Counted from the first letter of the stretch, positions 34,400 through 43,601 are shown. The stretch: DNA of 47,844 nucleotides from Mesorhizobium norvegicum (GCF_004919685.1 NZ_SMYZ01000035.1:1-47844), one strand, 5' to 3'. Numbers and translations are program-made. The notes: a model not told the origin generated them from the sequence alone.

Positions 34400-36283
34400 A
34401 TGAAATTCCTCGGAAACAAAGCAACCGTGATGCCGCTGATGGCGATCACGGCGACGCTCGCTTTCGGTGTGCCTCAGGCAGGCGCGCAGGGGCTCTTCGA
34501 CATGCTTTTCGGCGGCGGCGTCAAGCGCGCGCCGCAAGGCGAGTTTCCGCCCCCGCCACCGAAGCACAAGCCAAAAGCCCCGGCCGGCGCCGGCGGCGGC
34601 GTGAAAATCAGCAGCCCGTCCTACTACACCTACAAGGCCGATCGGCTGGTCCGCATCGACTTCTCGGCGCTGACTGCAGCGCCGCAGCCGGCGACCCCGC
34701 AGGACGCTGCCTTCGTTCCGTCAGCCACGGGTGCCGCGTTTCGTGATGCGGTTGCCAGCTTGGGTGACTACGAACTCTACGCCGAGCCCGACATCGCCAA
34801 GGCGCTGATCGCCTTTTACTCGGCCAATCCGGATTTCATCTGGGTGACCGGAACCAGCCTCAACAGCCGTGCGCAGGATGCGGTGCGCGTCCTTGGCGAG
34901 GCTGAAAGCTATGGCCTCACGCCCGCCGACTATACGGTCGAGGTGCCCGCTGCCGGCACATCGACGGCCGACCCCAATGCGCAACTGAAAGAGCTCGTCC
35001 GCTTCGAGATGGCGCTTTCGGCGCGCGTGCTGCGCTATGCCCACGACGCCCAGAACGGCCGCGTCGAGCCCAACCGCATGACCGGCTACTATGATTTCCC
35101 GGCCAAGCCGCTCGACTTGCAAGGCGTGCTGAAGACGCTGGCGCATACCCAGGAAGTGCGCACCTATCTCGAATCGCGGCATCCGCAGAATGCGGAATAC
35201 CAGGCGCTGCGCGTCGAACTGGAATCCCTGCAGGCCAGTGCGGAAAACGAAATCGTCGTCGACCCCAAGCTGCTGCTGAAGCCCGGCGAAACCAGCCCCG
35301 AACTGCCGAAGCTGCTGACCCTGATCGCGCGCAATCTCGATGACGAGACGGGCGGCGCCTATGGCGAGATCCTGTCCAGGCTGGCCACCAGCGAAGTCTA
35401 TGACCCGGAACTGATTCCGGTCATCAAGGCCGTGCAGCAGAAGGCAGGCATGAAGGGCGATGGCGTCATCGGGCCGCGCACCGTCGCGACGCTGGCCGGA
35501 ACATCCAAGGCCGACAAGCTGCTGAAGGTGGAAGTGGCGCTGGAGGAACTGCGCTGGCTGCCTTCCGATCTCGGCAGCCCGCGTGTCTTCATCAACCAGC
35601 CGGCCTTCACCGCGAGCTATATCGACAATGGCGAGGAAAAGCTGAAGACGCGTGTGGTCGTCGGCCGGACCACCAACCAGACCGCCTTCTTCTACGACCA
35701 GATCAAGCAGGTCGATTTCCATCCCTATTGGGGTGTGCCGCAGTCGATCATCGTCAACGAAATGCTGCCCAGATTGCGCAACGATCCCGGCTATCTCGAC
35801 CGGGCCGGCTACGAGGTGACCGATTCGCGCGGCAAGCGCATTCCTTCGTCGGCGGTCAATTGGGGCGCCTATGGCGCCAACATCCCCTACAGCGTGCGCC
35901 AGCAGCCGAGCGAGGCCAATGCGCTGGGCGAGCTGAAGATCCTGTTCCCCAACAAGCACGCGATCTACATGCACGACACGCCGCAGAAATCCTTCTTCCA
36001 GCGTGACATGCGCGCGCTCAGCCATGGCTGCGTGCGGCTGCAGGATCCGCGCGGCATGGCGGCGGCGGTGCTCGGCACCTCGGTGGACTATATCGCCGAG
36101 AAGCTGAAACACGGCCACTCGACCGAGAATGTGACACGCACGATCCCGGTCTATGTCGCCTATTTCACCGCATGGCCTGATTTGTCCGGCAAGGTCGAAT
36201 ATTTCGACGACGTCTATGACCGCGACTCGCGGCTGAAGCAGGCCCTGGACGCCACCGAGGCGGTGCGTTCGCCTTCGAGTTGA
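34400..36283 (+). CDS. Murein L,D-transpeptidase, YcbB/LdtD type
   Basis: The 627-residue cell-wall enzyme makes meso-DAP to meso-DAP crosslinks or links lipoproteins to peptidoglycan. It has an N-terminal signal peptide (about 1-29), a Pro/Lys-rich linker (50-65), a helical scaffold, a peptidoglycan-binding domain (about 337-368, VQQKAGMKGDGVIGPRTVATL) and a YkuD catalytic domain. The latter has HDTPQKSFF and the nucleophile Cys544 in SHGCVRL. The layout matches YcbB. It acts in the periplasm. Upstream bases 34192-34399 hold a hairpin and a promoter-like region, and the next gene downstream is convergent. Confidence 0.9.
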   Translation: MKFLGNKATVMPLMAITATLAFGVPQAGAQGLFDMLFGGGVKRAPQGEFPPPPPKHKPKAPAGAGGGVKISSPSYYTYKADRLVRIDFSALTAAPQPATPQDAAFVPSATGAAFRDAVASLGDYELYAEPDIAKALIAFYSANPDFIWVTGTSLNSRAQDAVRVLGEAESYGLTPADYTVEVPAAGTSTADPNAQLKELVRFEMALSARVLRYAHDAQNGRVEPNRMTGYYDFPAKPLDLQGVLKTLAHTQEVRTYLESRHPQNAEYQALRVELESLQASAENEIVVDPKLLLKPGETSPELPKLLTLIARNLDDETGGAYGEILSRLATSEVYDPELIPVIKAVQQKAGMKGDGVIGPRTVATLAGTSKADKLLKVEVALEELRWLPSDLGSPRVFINQPAFTASYIDNGEEKLKTRVVVGRTTNQTAFFYDQIKQVDFHPYWGVPQSIIVNEMLPRLRNDPGYLDRAGYEVTDSRGKRIPSSAVNWGAYGANIPYSVRQQPSEANALGELKILFPNKHAIYMHDTPQKSFFQRDMRALSHGCVRLQDPRGMAAAVLGTSVDYIAEKLKHGHSTENVTRTIPVYVAYFTAWPDLSGKVEYFDDVYDRDSRLKQALDATEAVRSPSS

Positions 36284-36302
36284 GGCAGAAACCTCTCGGC
36301 CT

Positions 36303-36779
36303 CTAACGCTCCGACAGCGGTCGCCGGAAGCCGGCGTCCCGCCCGGCGATCAGCCAATAGAGCAACCCGGCGACAAGGCCGGCAGAGGCAATGATGCCGA
36401 TGTCGGCCCAGCGCTGCGGGTCCATGTCCTCCGGCGCACTCGGCCAGATCAGGGCGAAGCCGCCGACCGCGGCGGCGGCGCCGAAGACCATGTGCAGCAG
36501 GACATTGCGCAACGAGAAGAACTCGGCGATCAGCGCGAAGATGAGCGTCTGCAGTGCGGTCACCACAATCGTCAGGAAATAGACGAACATGCCGAGCGGC
36601 GGCACCAGCAGGACCGCGATCGGCGAAACGCCCATGACGTCGAAATAGTCGGGCGCGTTGGGCAAGGAACTGAGCGCGGCGTAGATGACCGCGATGGCGA
36701 TCAGGCCGACCAGCACCGACACGAAGTAGCCGGCTAACATCATCAATATGCGCTTCAGTACATGCTTCGCCGTCGCCAT
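36303..36779 (-). CDS. Small inner-membrane protein of unknown function
   Basis: The protein of about 158 residues has four hydrophobic segments (roughly 8-33, 48-75, 85-112 and 126-145) with short charged ends. It resembles nothing I can name. The start at 36779 has GGGGGA six bases ahead. ATG at 36785 is in frame but too near. It converges with the L,D-transpeptidase gene. Confidence 0.75.
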   Translation of the reverse strand: MATAKHVLKRILMMLAGYFVSVLVGLIAIAVIYAALSSLPNAPDYFDVMGVSPIAVLLVPPLGMFVYFLTIVVTALQTLIFALIAEFFSLRNVLLHMVFGAAAAVGGFALIWPSAPEDMDPQRWADIGIIASAGLVAGLLYWLIAGRDAGFRRPLSER

Positions 36780-36861
36780 GCCCATCCCCCAATGCGGCGC
36801 CTAGCGCGACAGTCAGCCATCAAAGCGAGACTGGCGCAAGGGGAGGCGCCCCTTGGCAGGT

Positions 36862-37602
36862 TCAGGCGCCGCCGCACAAATGCTGCGAATCCGGCAGGGC
36901 CCAGCTGCCTTTTGCGACCCGGTCCAGCGAATAATAGACCCGGCCGCGCTCATCGTCCCTGGGGCAATCCCTGGGAATCGAGATCAGGCACATCTCGACC
37001 GGTTCGCCGACCTTCGAGGCAGCCAGGCCCGGCTCGCGATCGTAGGAGACGGCGGTGCCGCCATTTGTGAACGTCGCGGCACTGCCCGCCTCGGGACCGG
37101 CCGTTTCCAGCGGGTCGTCGCCAAGCCGTGTGGTGAGCGTCTCGATATGGGTGGACGCGCATTGCCCGATTCTCGAGGGCAGGGGCTGGTCAGTCCCTGC
37201 CGGGTTGCGCGCGGCGGCTTCCAGCGCCTTCTTGCCGATCAGCGCGATGTTGTAATCCTGCACCCATGACTGCGCATCGCCATAGGTTTGCAGCGCGTTG
37301 TTCAGCGCGCTGACGATGCAGGCCGTGTCGCCCCCGCAAGCATTGCGGTCGGCAATCAGCCCGCGGGCGATCATGCGCTTGTCGCCGCCGAATGCCGGCT
37401 CGAAATCCTTGAAGGCCTTTGAGATCAGCAGATCGATGGCCGACAGCTGCGGATCGGCACAGATCGCCTTTTCCGCCGACAGACGCGCCTTGCGGCAGTC
37501 GAAGGATGGCCCGTCGGCCCGCGCCGGAACGGAGCCAAGGATGGCGCCGGCCAGATTGAGGGCGAGCACGAGCAGAAAACAGGTTCGAGCGGAAGATCGC
37601 AT
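36862..37602 (-). CDS. LprI/DUF1311-like secreted protein
   Basis: From the ATG at 37602 the protein has 246 residues. A signal peptide (about 1-30) is followed by SFDCRKARLSAEKAICADPQLSAIDLLISKAF, the recognisable Cys-containing opening of LprI/DUF1311-type lysozyme-inhibitor-like proteins. The C-terminal half has several Cys residues, probably paired, and no known motif. It should sit in the periplasm. The ATG at 37671 would precede the signal peptide by a poor leader and is not preferred. Confidence 0.75.
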   Translation of the reverse strand: MRSSARTCFLLVLALNLAGAILGSVPARADGPSFDCRKARLSAEKAICADPQLSAIDLLISKAFKDFEPAFGGDKRMIARGLIADRNACGGDTACIVSALNNALQTYGDAQSWVQDYNIALIGKKALEAAARNPAGTDQPLPSRIGQCASTHIETLTTRLGDDPLETAGPEAGSAATFTNGGTAVSYDREPGLAASKVGEPVEMCLISIPRDCPRDDERGRVYYSLDRVAKGSWALPDSQHLCGGA

Positions 37603-37713
37603 GCATGCCCCCAAGCCAACAGAAATTGCCCAAGGCGCCGCCAGCGCCTTGACCTGGATATCATACGCCAAGGATGGACAATTTGGGGCGAACCCGTCGT
37701 CTGCCGGCGTCCC

Positions 37714-37971
37714 TTATTTTGGCTCGGCCGTCACGGGATCGTAGGTGATTTCGACCTTTGCCTTGTCCGACGTGTAGTAGGTGACGGTGTAGGCGCCGCT
37801 ATCCCAGTCGACCTCTTTCACATAGCGAAAGCCGTCGCGCTGTTCGACCTTGGCGATGATCTCCGACAATTTCTTGGCATTGGGCTGCGGCAGCGGAGCA
37901 TCGTCCGCGGCAAAGGCCGGCCCACCGGCGAGAAGAATGGCGACGCTGGTCGCCAGCAGAAATCTGGACAT
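37714..37971 (-). CDS. Small secreted PepSY-like protein
   Basis: The 85-residue product has a signal peptide (1-21, ending AFAAD) and a single short PepSY-type domain: LSEIIAKVEQRDGFRYVKEVDWDSGAYTVTYYTSDKAKVEITYDP. PepSY domains act as inhibitors or ligand-binding modules in the periplasm. It has no obvious partner. The neighbouring genes are unrelated. Confidence 0.8.
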   Translation of the reverse strand: MSRFLLATSVAILLAGGPAFAADDAPLPQPNAKKLSEIIAKVEQRDGFRYVKEVDWDSGAYTVTYYTSDKAKVEITYDPVTAEPK

Positions 37972-38125
37972 GGCTTTCCCTCAAGGTTTTGCCGGACAGA
38001 AACTCACCGGCAAGCCGGTTTGTTCCCTCACCCTGGAGACTTGCGACCCTTAAGACTTGCGATCATTCGATTTGACGATCGCACAAGGTGCGCCGCATCG
38101 ATACCTGGCCGGGAGAGCCCGTCAG

Positions 38126-39280
38126 TCAGGTAATATCCGCCGATGTGTCGCTTTCAATCCGATACAGTTCTTCCACATAGCCCCTGCGGAGCCAGTAGGG
38201 GCTCCTGTAGGTGCGAACAAAACTCCGATCTGCACCCAGCAGCTTTGATACGTGAAGAAGCCGCGCGCCGCCAGCGATGAGTTGCTCGCCCTCATGATTG
38301 ATGCTGAGGAAGAAGCCCGATGTGATGCGCTTTATCTGTTGCACATATTCGTCAAAGATGCGGCGATTGATTTCCGGAAATGAATCCTGGTTGGCGGTGA
38401 CCCGGAAGGTGCCGTCTGCTTCATTGGAGCAATTCCAGTTCGCTCTCAGTTTGATGGCGTCGCTGCGCGAGGGCTCGCCTTCAAGGCAAACGGCTTCCTG
38501 GCCGAGGGTTCCGATCAAGAAGTAACCCGACAGGACGTTCACAATTGGAAGGTCGAAGATCGTAACGTCCTTGCGGCCCATCCGGTTCAGGTAGAATGCA
38601 GCAAGCCCGAGCCCTCCGCCAAATTCGCAAATCCGGTCTTCGGGTGCGGCAATGTCTCGGATCCGGGTTGCCAGATAGAGTGCGTTGATGTGCCTGTAGT
38701 GGAGCAGGCCATCCCTGATTTTCAGACCGGCGACATGAACCGGCCCCTCAGGCGGGATGATGTGTATGCCGAGTTGAGCTTCTATGGCGTCCAGGATCTC
38801 GTCGGGATCCTGGAGACTATTCTTGCCCCATTTCCCGTCCGTCCCCTGTTCGGGGCTTTCCACCGACAGGACGCCGAGCGCCTCACCCAGGCAGAGCAAC
38901 TTGTCGAAATAGCTGTACGCAACAAACTGCTCGTCGCGATCCCAATACGTATAGCCGTCTATTCCCGTCGTAATTCCGCCGAACCAGGTGTATTCCTTGC
39001 CGAAATCGACCAGATAGCGCGACAGTTGCTCCGCATCCTCGGCGTGAATGAGGCTGAACATCTGACCGAGATTGTCACGCATCAATGCGGACCAGAGGTC
39101 ATCGTCCGTGATTTGCTTGAGCCGGCTCTCCTGCAGCATGGTCGCCTTGTATGCGGCAATCAGGCGGCGACACGTCACCACCATCTCCGGGTTCCATTGG
39201 GCGTCCTTCTTGCCGAACGGCAAGGGGCGAGCTTCGCTCCCGATCGGATGGACTAGCGTGTGGTGGAAAACATCGTTCAT
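38126..39280 (-). CDS. Putative sugar O-methyltransferase
   Basis: The 384-residue protein has a class I SAM-binding site around CEFGGGLG (218-225) followed by VTIFDLPIVNVLSGYFLIG (about 239-257). This is the arrangement of the 'putative sugar O-methyltransferase' family seen in surface-polysaccharide clusters. The first half carries a helical region with Trp- and Tyr-rich loops (about 90-130). No signal peptide or membrane segment is seen. The donor is S-adenosylmethionine. The acceptor is probably a sugar residue of a surface polymer. No glycosyltransferases are adjacent, so the genomic role is open. Confidence 0.75.
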   Translation of the reverse strand: MNDVFHHTLVHPIGSEARPLPFGKKDAQWNPEMVVTCRRLIAAYKATMLQESRLKQITDDDLWSALMRDNLGQMFSLIHAEDAEQLSRYLVDFGKEYTWFGGITTGIDGYTYWDRDEQFVAYSYFDKLLCLGEALGVLSVESPEQGTDGKWGKNSLQDPDEILDAIEAQLGIHIIPPEGPVHVAGLKIRDGLLHYRHINALYLATRIRDIAAPEDRICEFGGGLGLAAFYLNRMGRKDVTIFDLPIVNVLSGYFLIGTLGQEAVCLEGEPSRSDAIKLRANWNCSNEADGTFRVTANQDSFPEINRRIFDEYVQQIKRITSGFFLSINHEGEQLIAGGARLLHVSKLLGADRSFVRTYRSPYWLRRGYVEELYRIESDTSADIT

Positions 39281-39503
39281 GAGTCCAGTTGTCTAACGGC
39301 CATTGAGAAAGCGGGCAATTTCAATCTCTCTTCCACAATCCCTCGTCCACAATCGTTTCCGAAAAGCTTGCCCAGTGCAACCCTGGTTCCCAACAGGAAT
39401 CAGGGTCACGTTCCGCTTGTCCACGAACCTCCGGACAATCCAGGGAGACGATGCGGGCTGGAGCTGAGCGCTCGCCGGATGCCATTGCATCCCGGCCGTT
39501 TCC

Positions 39504-39716
39504 GTGTCCGTGCAGAAAGCCCGAGCGCTGGAACCGGAACGCTACACGGTCTATTGCGCCGACGACCGCATCGAGGTCTCGTTCTGGGATGTCGAGCAGA
39601 TGAAGGTGCGGAACGGCTCCGACGTCTGCCAGTTCCAGAGTTATACGAGCTACAGCAGCGCGCTGAACTTCGCCCAGAAGAATTTTGGTGGGGAAGGGGC
39701 GGACTGTAGTTGTTGA
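39504..39716 (+). pseudogene. Small conserved protein with disrupted start
   Basis: The open part, about 70 residues, contains ERYTVYCADDRIEVSFWDVEQM and YSSALNFAQKNFGGEGADCSC, which look like a genuine conserved mature exported domain with several Cys residues. The frame has no ATG. A GTG at 39504 exists but precedes no signal peptide. In the same frame upstream a TGA occurs at about 39465-39467. Just upstream at 39451 an ATG with an AGGGAG site sits in another frame, as if a frame shift removed the signal-peptide part. I call it a broken or mis-started gene, not a secure one. Confidence 0.4.
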
Positions 39717-39774
39717 CGCTGGTTTGGAGTGCGGCATTCAGGAAAATCGAAGGTGGGCGATGCAAGGGCACCCG

Positions 39775-39880
39775 CTAGAGCAATTCCAGGAAAAATGTGA
39801 AACGGTTTTCCGTCTGGAATTGCCTGAAAACAAAGAGATAGAGCGGTTCGGCGTTTCCATGAAACGGTGAACCGCTCTTG
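39775..39880. repeat. Intergenic two-hairpin repeat element
   Basis: Two stem-loops lie side by side. The first pairs CAATTCCAG (39781-39789) with CTGGAATTG (39814-39822). The second pairs GAGCGGTTC (39841-39849) with GAACCGCTC (39869-39877), with an inner GTTTC/GAAAC stem (39853-39865). I recognise this as a common intergenic element of rhizobial genomes, similar in style to other REP/RIME-like units. The copy number cannot be counted here. Confidence 0.55.
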
Positions 39881-40152
39881 GGTCAAAACTCAATCAGCAT
39901 GCGGTCGCCAATGGCTGCGAGAGAGTCCGGTTCGGCTGGAGTGTTGCCATTCGTCTCGTCGATCCGAACGAGCAACTAGCGCCACCTGCGGAAGTTCGAG
40001 GCATCGCCGATGAACGGCAGCCGTCGGGCCGGTTCCAGAAGTTCGGGTGCGAGCGCACCATGGCGCAAGTCGGCCCCATTGCCGACTTTCCCGCACCCAA
40101 TATTCCTGTCAAGGATGATCTTGTTTTGAGGGCAACCACCGCCACGACATAA
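39871..40152 (+). pseudogene. Gene tail without a start, cut by the repeat
   Basis: The frame runs open for 94 codons from the end of the repeat to TAA at 40150-40152. It has no usable start codon until an ATG at 40060 and encodes a composition unlike random shadow. I cannot name the family. It looks like the 3' end of a gene whose start was lost at or near the repeat. Confidence 0.25.
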
Positions 40153-40212
40153 AGGCTTCAACGGTTTTTATGCGGCCAATCGGACTTCCGCCGGGCCGCA
40201 TACGGTCAGCCG

Positions 40213-41886
40213 TCACTCCGGCAAGCCCGCGATCCGCATGTCTTTGATCCAGCGGTCGAGGCTTCCGGGGGCGGTCCAATTCTTCTCCCACTGCTTGCGT
40301 TGTTTGCTGATGGAGTCGCCGGGCGAGTCTTTGAGGAAAACCGCAAGCGCTTCCTTTGCCTCCCGCTGGTTTCCCAGACAAGCGTAGATCCCCGCAAGCA
40401 TTCGGTGTGCGCCGATCGGGATTGGGGACATTTTCCGCATCGCCGTTAGCGCAGCCCCGCAATCGTTCTTTTCATAGAGCGCCCAGCCCATGTCCCAGTT
40501 GTACCAGTCGGGGTAGAAGGGATCGATGCCTTTGGCCTGCTCGATCCGATCGATCGCTTCGTCGGTGCGGCCGGCAAGGAGCAGCGGGGCCGCACTGCCC
40601 TCGAGGATATTCGAGGCGCTGGGGTTCAGGGCGATCCCCTGATCGAACTGCGCAATGGCCTGCTCGATCTCTCCGGCTTCACTATGGATTTGGGCGCGGA
40701 TTTGATGCGCGTTGGCATCGTCCGGAGCGAGCAGGATGGCCTTGTCGGCGTACTCTGCGGCCCGCTTCAACGCCTCGTCGGGATTGTTTTCCTGCTTGTG
40801 CCAGAATACCGAGTCAAAGCGATAGGACCAAGCCAGCCCGATATAGCCGAATTGGGAGTTCGGATCCGCTTCAATCGCCTTGAGGCTGAACTGCCGCAGC
40901 AATTCGTTCCCCGCGGCAGAAAAATCCTTTTCGTTCGCGGCAGACCCCATCAGGAGATAAATGAGCGCGCTAACCCGGGCGGCGTCGCTCTGTGGCAAGG
41001 GTCGCTCGATCCTTTGCCCGACCCGAGCCGCAAGCGTGCGGATGATCTCCTCCTGGACGACGAAAAGATCGCCGATCTCCCGGTTGTAGGTGTTGGCCCA
41101 GACATGCGATCCGTCATGCGCATTCAGCAACTGGGCGGACACTTTCAGCCGGTCTCCGATCTTCTGCTGGCTGCCTTCGAGCAGGTAGTCGACGCCGAGC
41201 TCATCTCCAATCTGTCTGGCGTCGATCGGCTTACCGCGGTACTTGAAGCTCGAGTTCCGGGCGATGACGGCATAAGTCTTGCTCCGCGCCAGCTCGGTGA
41301 TGATCCCCTCGGCAACTGCATCGCTGAGATATCCCTTGTCCGGACCGGCACTCATGTCGTCGAAGGGAAGGATCGCAATCCTGGGCATGTCGCTCGAACG
41401 AACGGGAGCGGCTCGCCATGCTTCCGCGCCGTAGTACGCGCCGATCGCTGCCGCAACGAGAGCGAGTGCAGCAAGAATGAAGCCGCGCTGCGAGAATCGT
41501 ATCTTGGCACGTTCCGTGCCGGCTGCGGCGTTTGGGTCCGCCGCGTCCGACGGATCGGCATTCAGTCGGTAGCCTCTCTTTGGGACGGTTTCGACGATCA
41601 CGTGGGCGTCATCCCCCAATGCGCGGCGAATATCGGCAATGCATTGAGTGAGGCTGTCTTCGGTCACGAAGGTATCGGGCCACACCGCCTGCATTATCGC
41701 ATCCTTGGACACGATTTCGCCTGGTCGCGCCGCGAGCACGGAGAGCACCTCGACGGACTGGCTGCGAAGATTGACCGCTTTGCCTTCGACGGTTCGGAGT
41801 TCTTTGCTTTTCGTCAGGAAGGCAAAACCGCGAAACGCTATCGTTTCAGCAGATTTCGGGTCAATTTCAGGAGCCTTTCGGGACAT
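40213..41886 (-). CDS. CadC-like winged-helix regulator with TolB-like and TPR parts
   Basis: The 557-residue protein has an N-terminal OmpR/CadC-type winged helix (about 30-108; NLRSQSVEVLSVLAARPGEIVSKDAIMQAVWPD, then VIVETVPKRGYRL). One membrane segment (135-152) follows, then a periplasmic-like region opening with a RIAILPFDDMSAGPDKGYLSDAVAEGI segment. TPR-type repeats run from about 320 to 530. This is the family of membrane-bound adenylate-cyclase-like/TolB-TPR regulators that work without a separate sensor kinase. Signal and targets are unknown. It is divergent from a small secreted-protein gene with 79 bases between. Confidence 0.85.
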   Translation of the reverse strand: MSRKAPEIDPKSAETIAFRGFAFLTKSKELRTVEGKAVNLRSQSVEVLSVLAARPGEIVSKDAIMQAVWPDTFVTEDSLTQCIADIRRALGDDAHVIVETVPKRGYRLNADPSDAADPNAAAGTERAKIRFSQRGFILAALALVAAAIGAYYGAEAWRAAPVRSSDMPRIAILPFDDMSAGPDKGYLSDAVAEGIITELARSKTYAVIARNSSFKYRGKPIDARQIGDELGVDYLLEGSQQKIGDRLKVSAQLLNAHDGSHVWANTYNREIGDLFVVQEEIIRTLAARVGQRIERPLPQSDAARVSALIYLLMGSAANEKDFSAAGNELLRQFSLKAIEADPNSQFGYIGLAWSYRFDSVFWHKQENNPDEALKRAAEYADKAILLAPDDANAHQIRAQIHSEAGEIEQAIAQFDQGIALNPSASNILEGSAAPLLLAGRTDEAIDRIEQAKGIDPFYPDWYNWDMGWALYEKNDCGAALTAMRKMSPIPIGAHRMLAGIYACLGNQREAKEALAVFLKDSPGDSISKQRKQWEKNWTAPGSLDRWIKDMRIAGLPE

Positions 41887-41965
41887 TTCACCCTCTTGGC
41901 GCGCTTCCTAGCATAGCCCATTCGGCCGTCGCTTTCCAGCAGCACCGGATGGGACGGAGGACACC

Positions 41966-42403
41966 ATGAATCGCACCAAGCTCATCATGGCTCTCACTCT
42001 TCTTTTGGCGACGCAATCGGCCGCAGAAGCGGATCCCCGCATCGCGAGATTCTGCGGCCCTGACCATGTCAACGAGGTTGCCCCGGACGACGTCCGTCCC
42101 AACCCAGGCGGTTATTGTATCGCCAGCCTTAAGTCGATGGATGACCGGGCCATGTTCACCGCCATCGCTGTCACAATCCTTCTGACCAACCAGGGGGAGC
42201 TAATCAGGCTCCCCCACGTGAAACCCATGGCCTCCATGGCCGATTGCAGAGCTTGGACCCATCAACAGGAGTTCATGCGCGGCCCCCCCGGCTATCTCGC
42301 CACCTTCCATTACTGCGACTACGCATCAGTGGCTAACGTACGAAGCGGTCAGCGACCTGTCCTGCTAACCGTGCACCCGCTCAGCGCACTGCGCCGCTAC
42401 TGA
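41966..42403 (+). CDS. Small secreted protein of unknown function
   Basis: The 145-residue product has a signal peptide (1-22, ending AEAD). A mature domain has four Cys residues, the first two in ARFCGPDHVNEVAPDD and GGYCIASL, the last two in MADCRAWTH and FHYCDYAS. These may pair. No motif I know. It is divergent from the CadC-like regulator and its stop overlaps the convergent peroxiredoxin gene by seven bases. Control by the neighbouring regulator is possible. Confidence 0.7.
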   Translation: MNRTKLIMALTLLLATQSAAEADPRIARFCGPDHVNEVAPDDVRPNPGGYCIASLKSMDDRAMFTAIAVTILLTNQGELIRLPHVKPMASMADCRAWTHQQEFMRGPPGYLATFHYCDYASVANVRSGQRPVLLTVHPLSALRRY

Positions 42404-43071
42404 CCAATATGCGACGCGACCGACATCATCGCCTCAGAGTTCGGGTGGGCGCCCAAGCCGCCATCGAAAACCTCGGAGAACGTCCAGCGAACGACGCCGT
42501 TGCGGTCGAGCAGGAACTGGCCCATGAGCTGGCCCACGCCGGTCGCCATCATTTGCTGGTCCGCTTCAGTGATATCGTAATTGTCTTTTTTGTTCAGATA
42601 TTCGAGCGTGGCAAACGGATCCATCGGCTCAGGCATTTCGCCCGGCACGTTGAGCCGCATCGCCTTCACATCGCTCATCGAAGCCTTTTGCGGCCATGCG
42701 CTCTCGTCTTCGGTGATCTGCATATTGGGCAATCCAAAGGCGCGGTGTGAAACGCGCTCCGGATCGGATGCAGCAAGCAAACCAACCATCGGATGGTACC
42801 GGAGATAAAGGCGCGCCCGCTCGATGGGCGTGTTCACCACCGTGAGGGTTTCGATGCCCTTTGCGTTAAGGGCTGGTGTGAGCAGCGAAACCGTCGCGAT
42901 ATGACGCCTGCAAAACGGACAATGCAGACCTCGATACAGCCCAACCAGCACTGGCTTCTCGCCGCGGAAATCGTCGATAGCTATCTTGCCCTCGCGAGTA
43001 ATTGCGTCGAGTACGAAATTGGGCGCTCGTTCGCCCAGTTGCAGAGGGCCTACGTCGGCGCGGTCAGACAT
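42397..43071 (-). CDS. Peroxiredoxin-like AhpC/TSA family protein
   Basis: From the ATG at 43071 (strong AGGAGGATC site) the 224-residue protein has a thioredoxin fold: a RAPNFVLDAITREGKIAID strand pair and GLYRGLHCPFCRRH with Cys51 and Cys54 as a CPFC pair. The CxxC is unlike classic PxxxTxxC peroxiredoxins and more like an oxidoreductase subgroup. The C-terminal half contains SHIGQ-type ends seen in the family. Probably a thiol-dependent reductase of peroxides or disulfides. The frame extends upstream past the true start. Confidence 0.85.
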   Translation of the reverse strand: MSDRADVGPLQLGERAPNFVLDAITREGKIAIDDFRGEKPVLVGLYRGLHCPFCRRHIATVSLLTPALNAKGIETLTVVNTPIERARLYLRYHPMVGLLAASDPERVSHRAFGLPNMQITEDESAWPQKASMSDVKAMRLNVPGEMPEPMDPFATLEYLNKKDNYDITEADQQMMATGVGQLMGQFLLDRNGVVRWTFSEVFDGGLGAHPNSEAMMSVASHIGQ

Positions 43072-43248
43072 GCTTGATCCTCCTCGCGTGGTCAATCCAG
43101 TAACGAAAGCGCGGCGGTACTTCAGGCTCCAGCCCGTGTTCGGCACACACTTCCTGTGCGCGTTGAAATTGCAATATAGCACAGAGATGGGCGGACGTTG
43201 GGGCGCTACCTCAGTGTCGGCACTTTCCGAGCTTGATTTCCGCCATTT

Positions 43249-43601
43249 TCGCGTCTTCATCACGGACGGCCTCGTCCGCGATGTTGTCGGAATCGAAGCT
43301 GTCGGGCTGCCGGTTTACTGCGCCAGGATCATCGCGAACTCGCCGGCGCGCGATGGTCCAGGCACTATCGGATTTCCGGTGGTGTTGGGAGGAGTGACTA
43401 TCTCGCCGGGAGACATACTGATCGGCGACCGCGATGGCGTCGCCGTGGTGCCACGCCTGGCGGCTGAGACAGTGCTGGCGCGGCTTGCCCGCCGTCAGGG
43501 CGGCCGAGCAGGCTCTTGATGCCCAGGTGCGCCAAGGTCTGGACATGCCCGACTTCACTGAGGCCGTCCTCAAGTCTGACAAGCCGCGCTTCGTTGACTG
43601 A
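43249..43601 (+). pseudogene. Fragment of an RraA-family aldolase gene
   Basis: The frame encodes VFITDGLVRDVVGIEAVGLPVY and later GGVTISPGDILIGDRDGVAVVPR, the conserved last two thirds of RraA-like proteins (4-hydroxy-4-methyl-2-oxoglutarate/4-carboxy-4-hydroxy-2-oxoadipate aldolase group). A one-base shift near 43497 then moves to a frame reading AAEQALDAQVRQGLDMPDF and ending ...KPRFVD at TGA 43599-43601. The first third of the gene is missing. Upstream bases do not encode it. It is a broken 3' fragment. Confidence 0.65.

Larger units (their letters stand above)
39717..40212. other. Gap without intact gene
   Basis: About 500 bases hold the intergenic repeat and the headless frame described separately. 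Nothing else is supported. The next gene on the right is the CadC-like regulator. Confidence 0.4.

Noticed and set aside
34721..36118. 465-codon minus-strand frame opposite the L,D-transpeptidase
   Set aside because: The opposite strand carries the full YkuD motif set, and this frame shows no family signal.
40684..41916. Plus-strand 410-codon frame opposite the CadC-like gene
   Set aside because: It has no family signal and no suitable ribosome site, and the minus frame is convincing.
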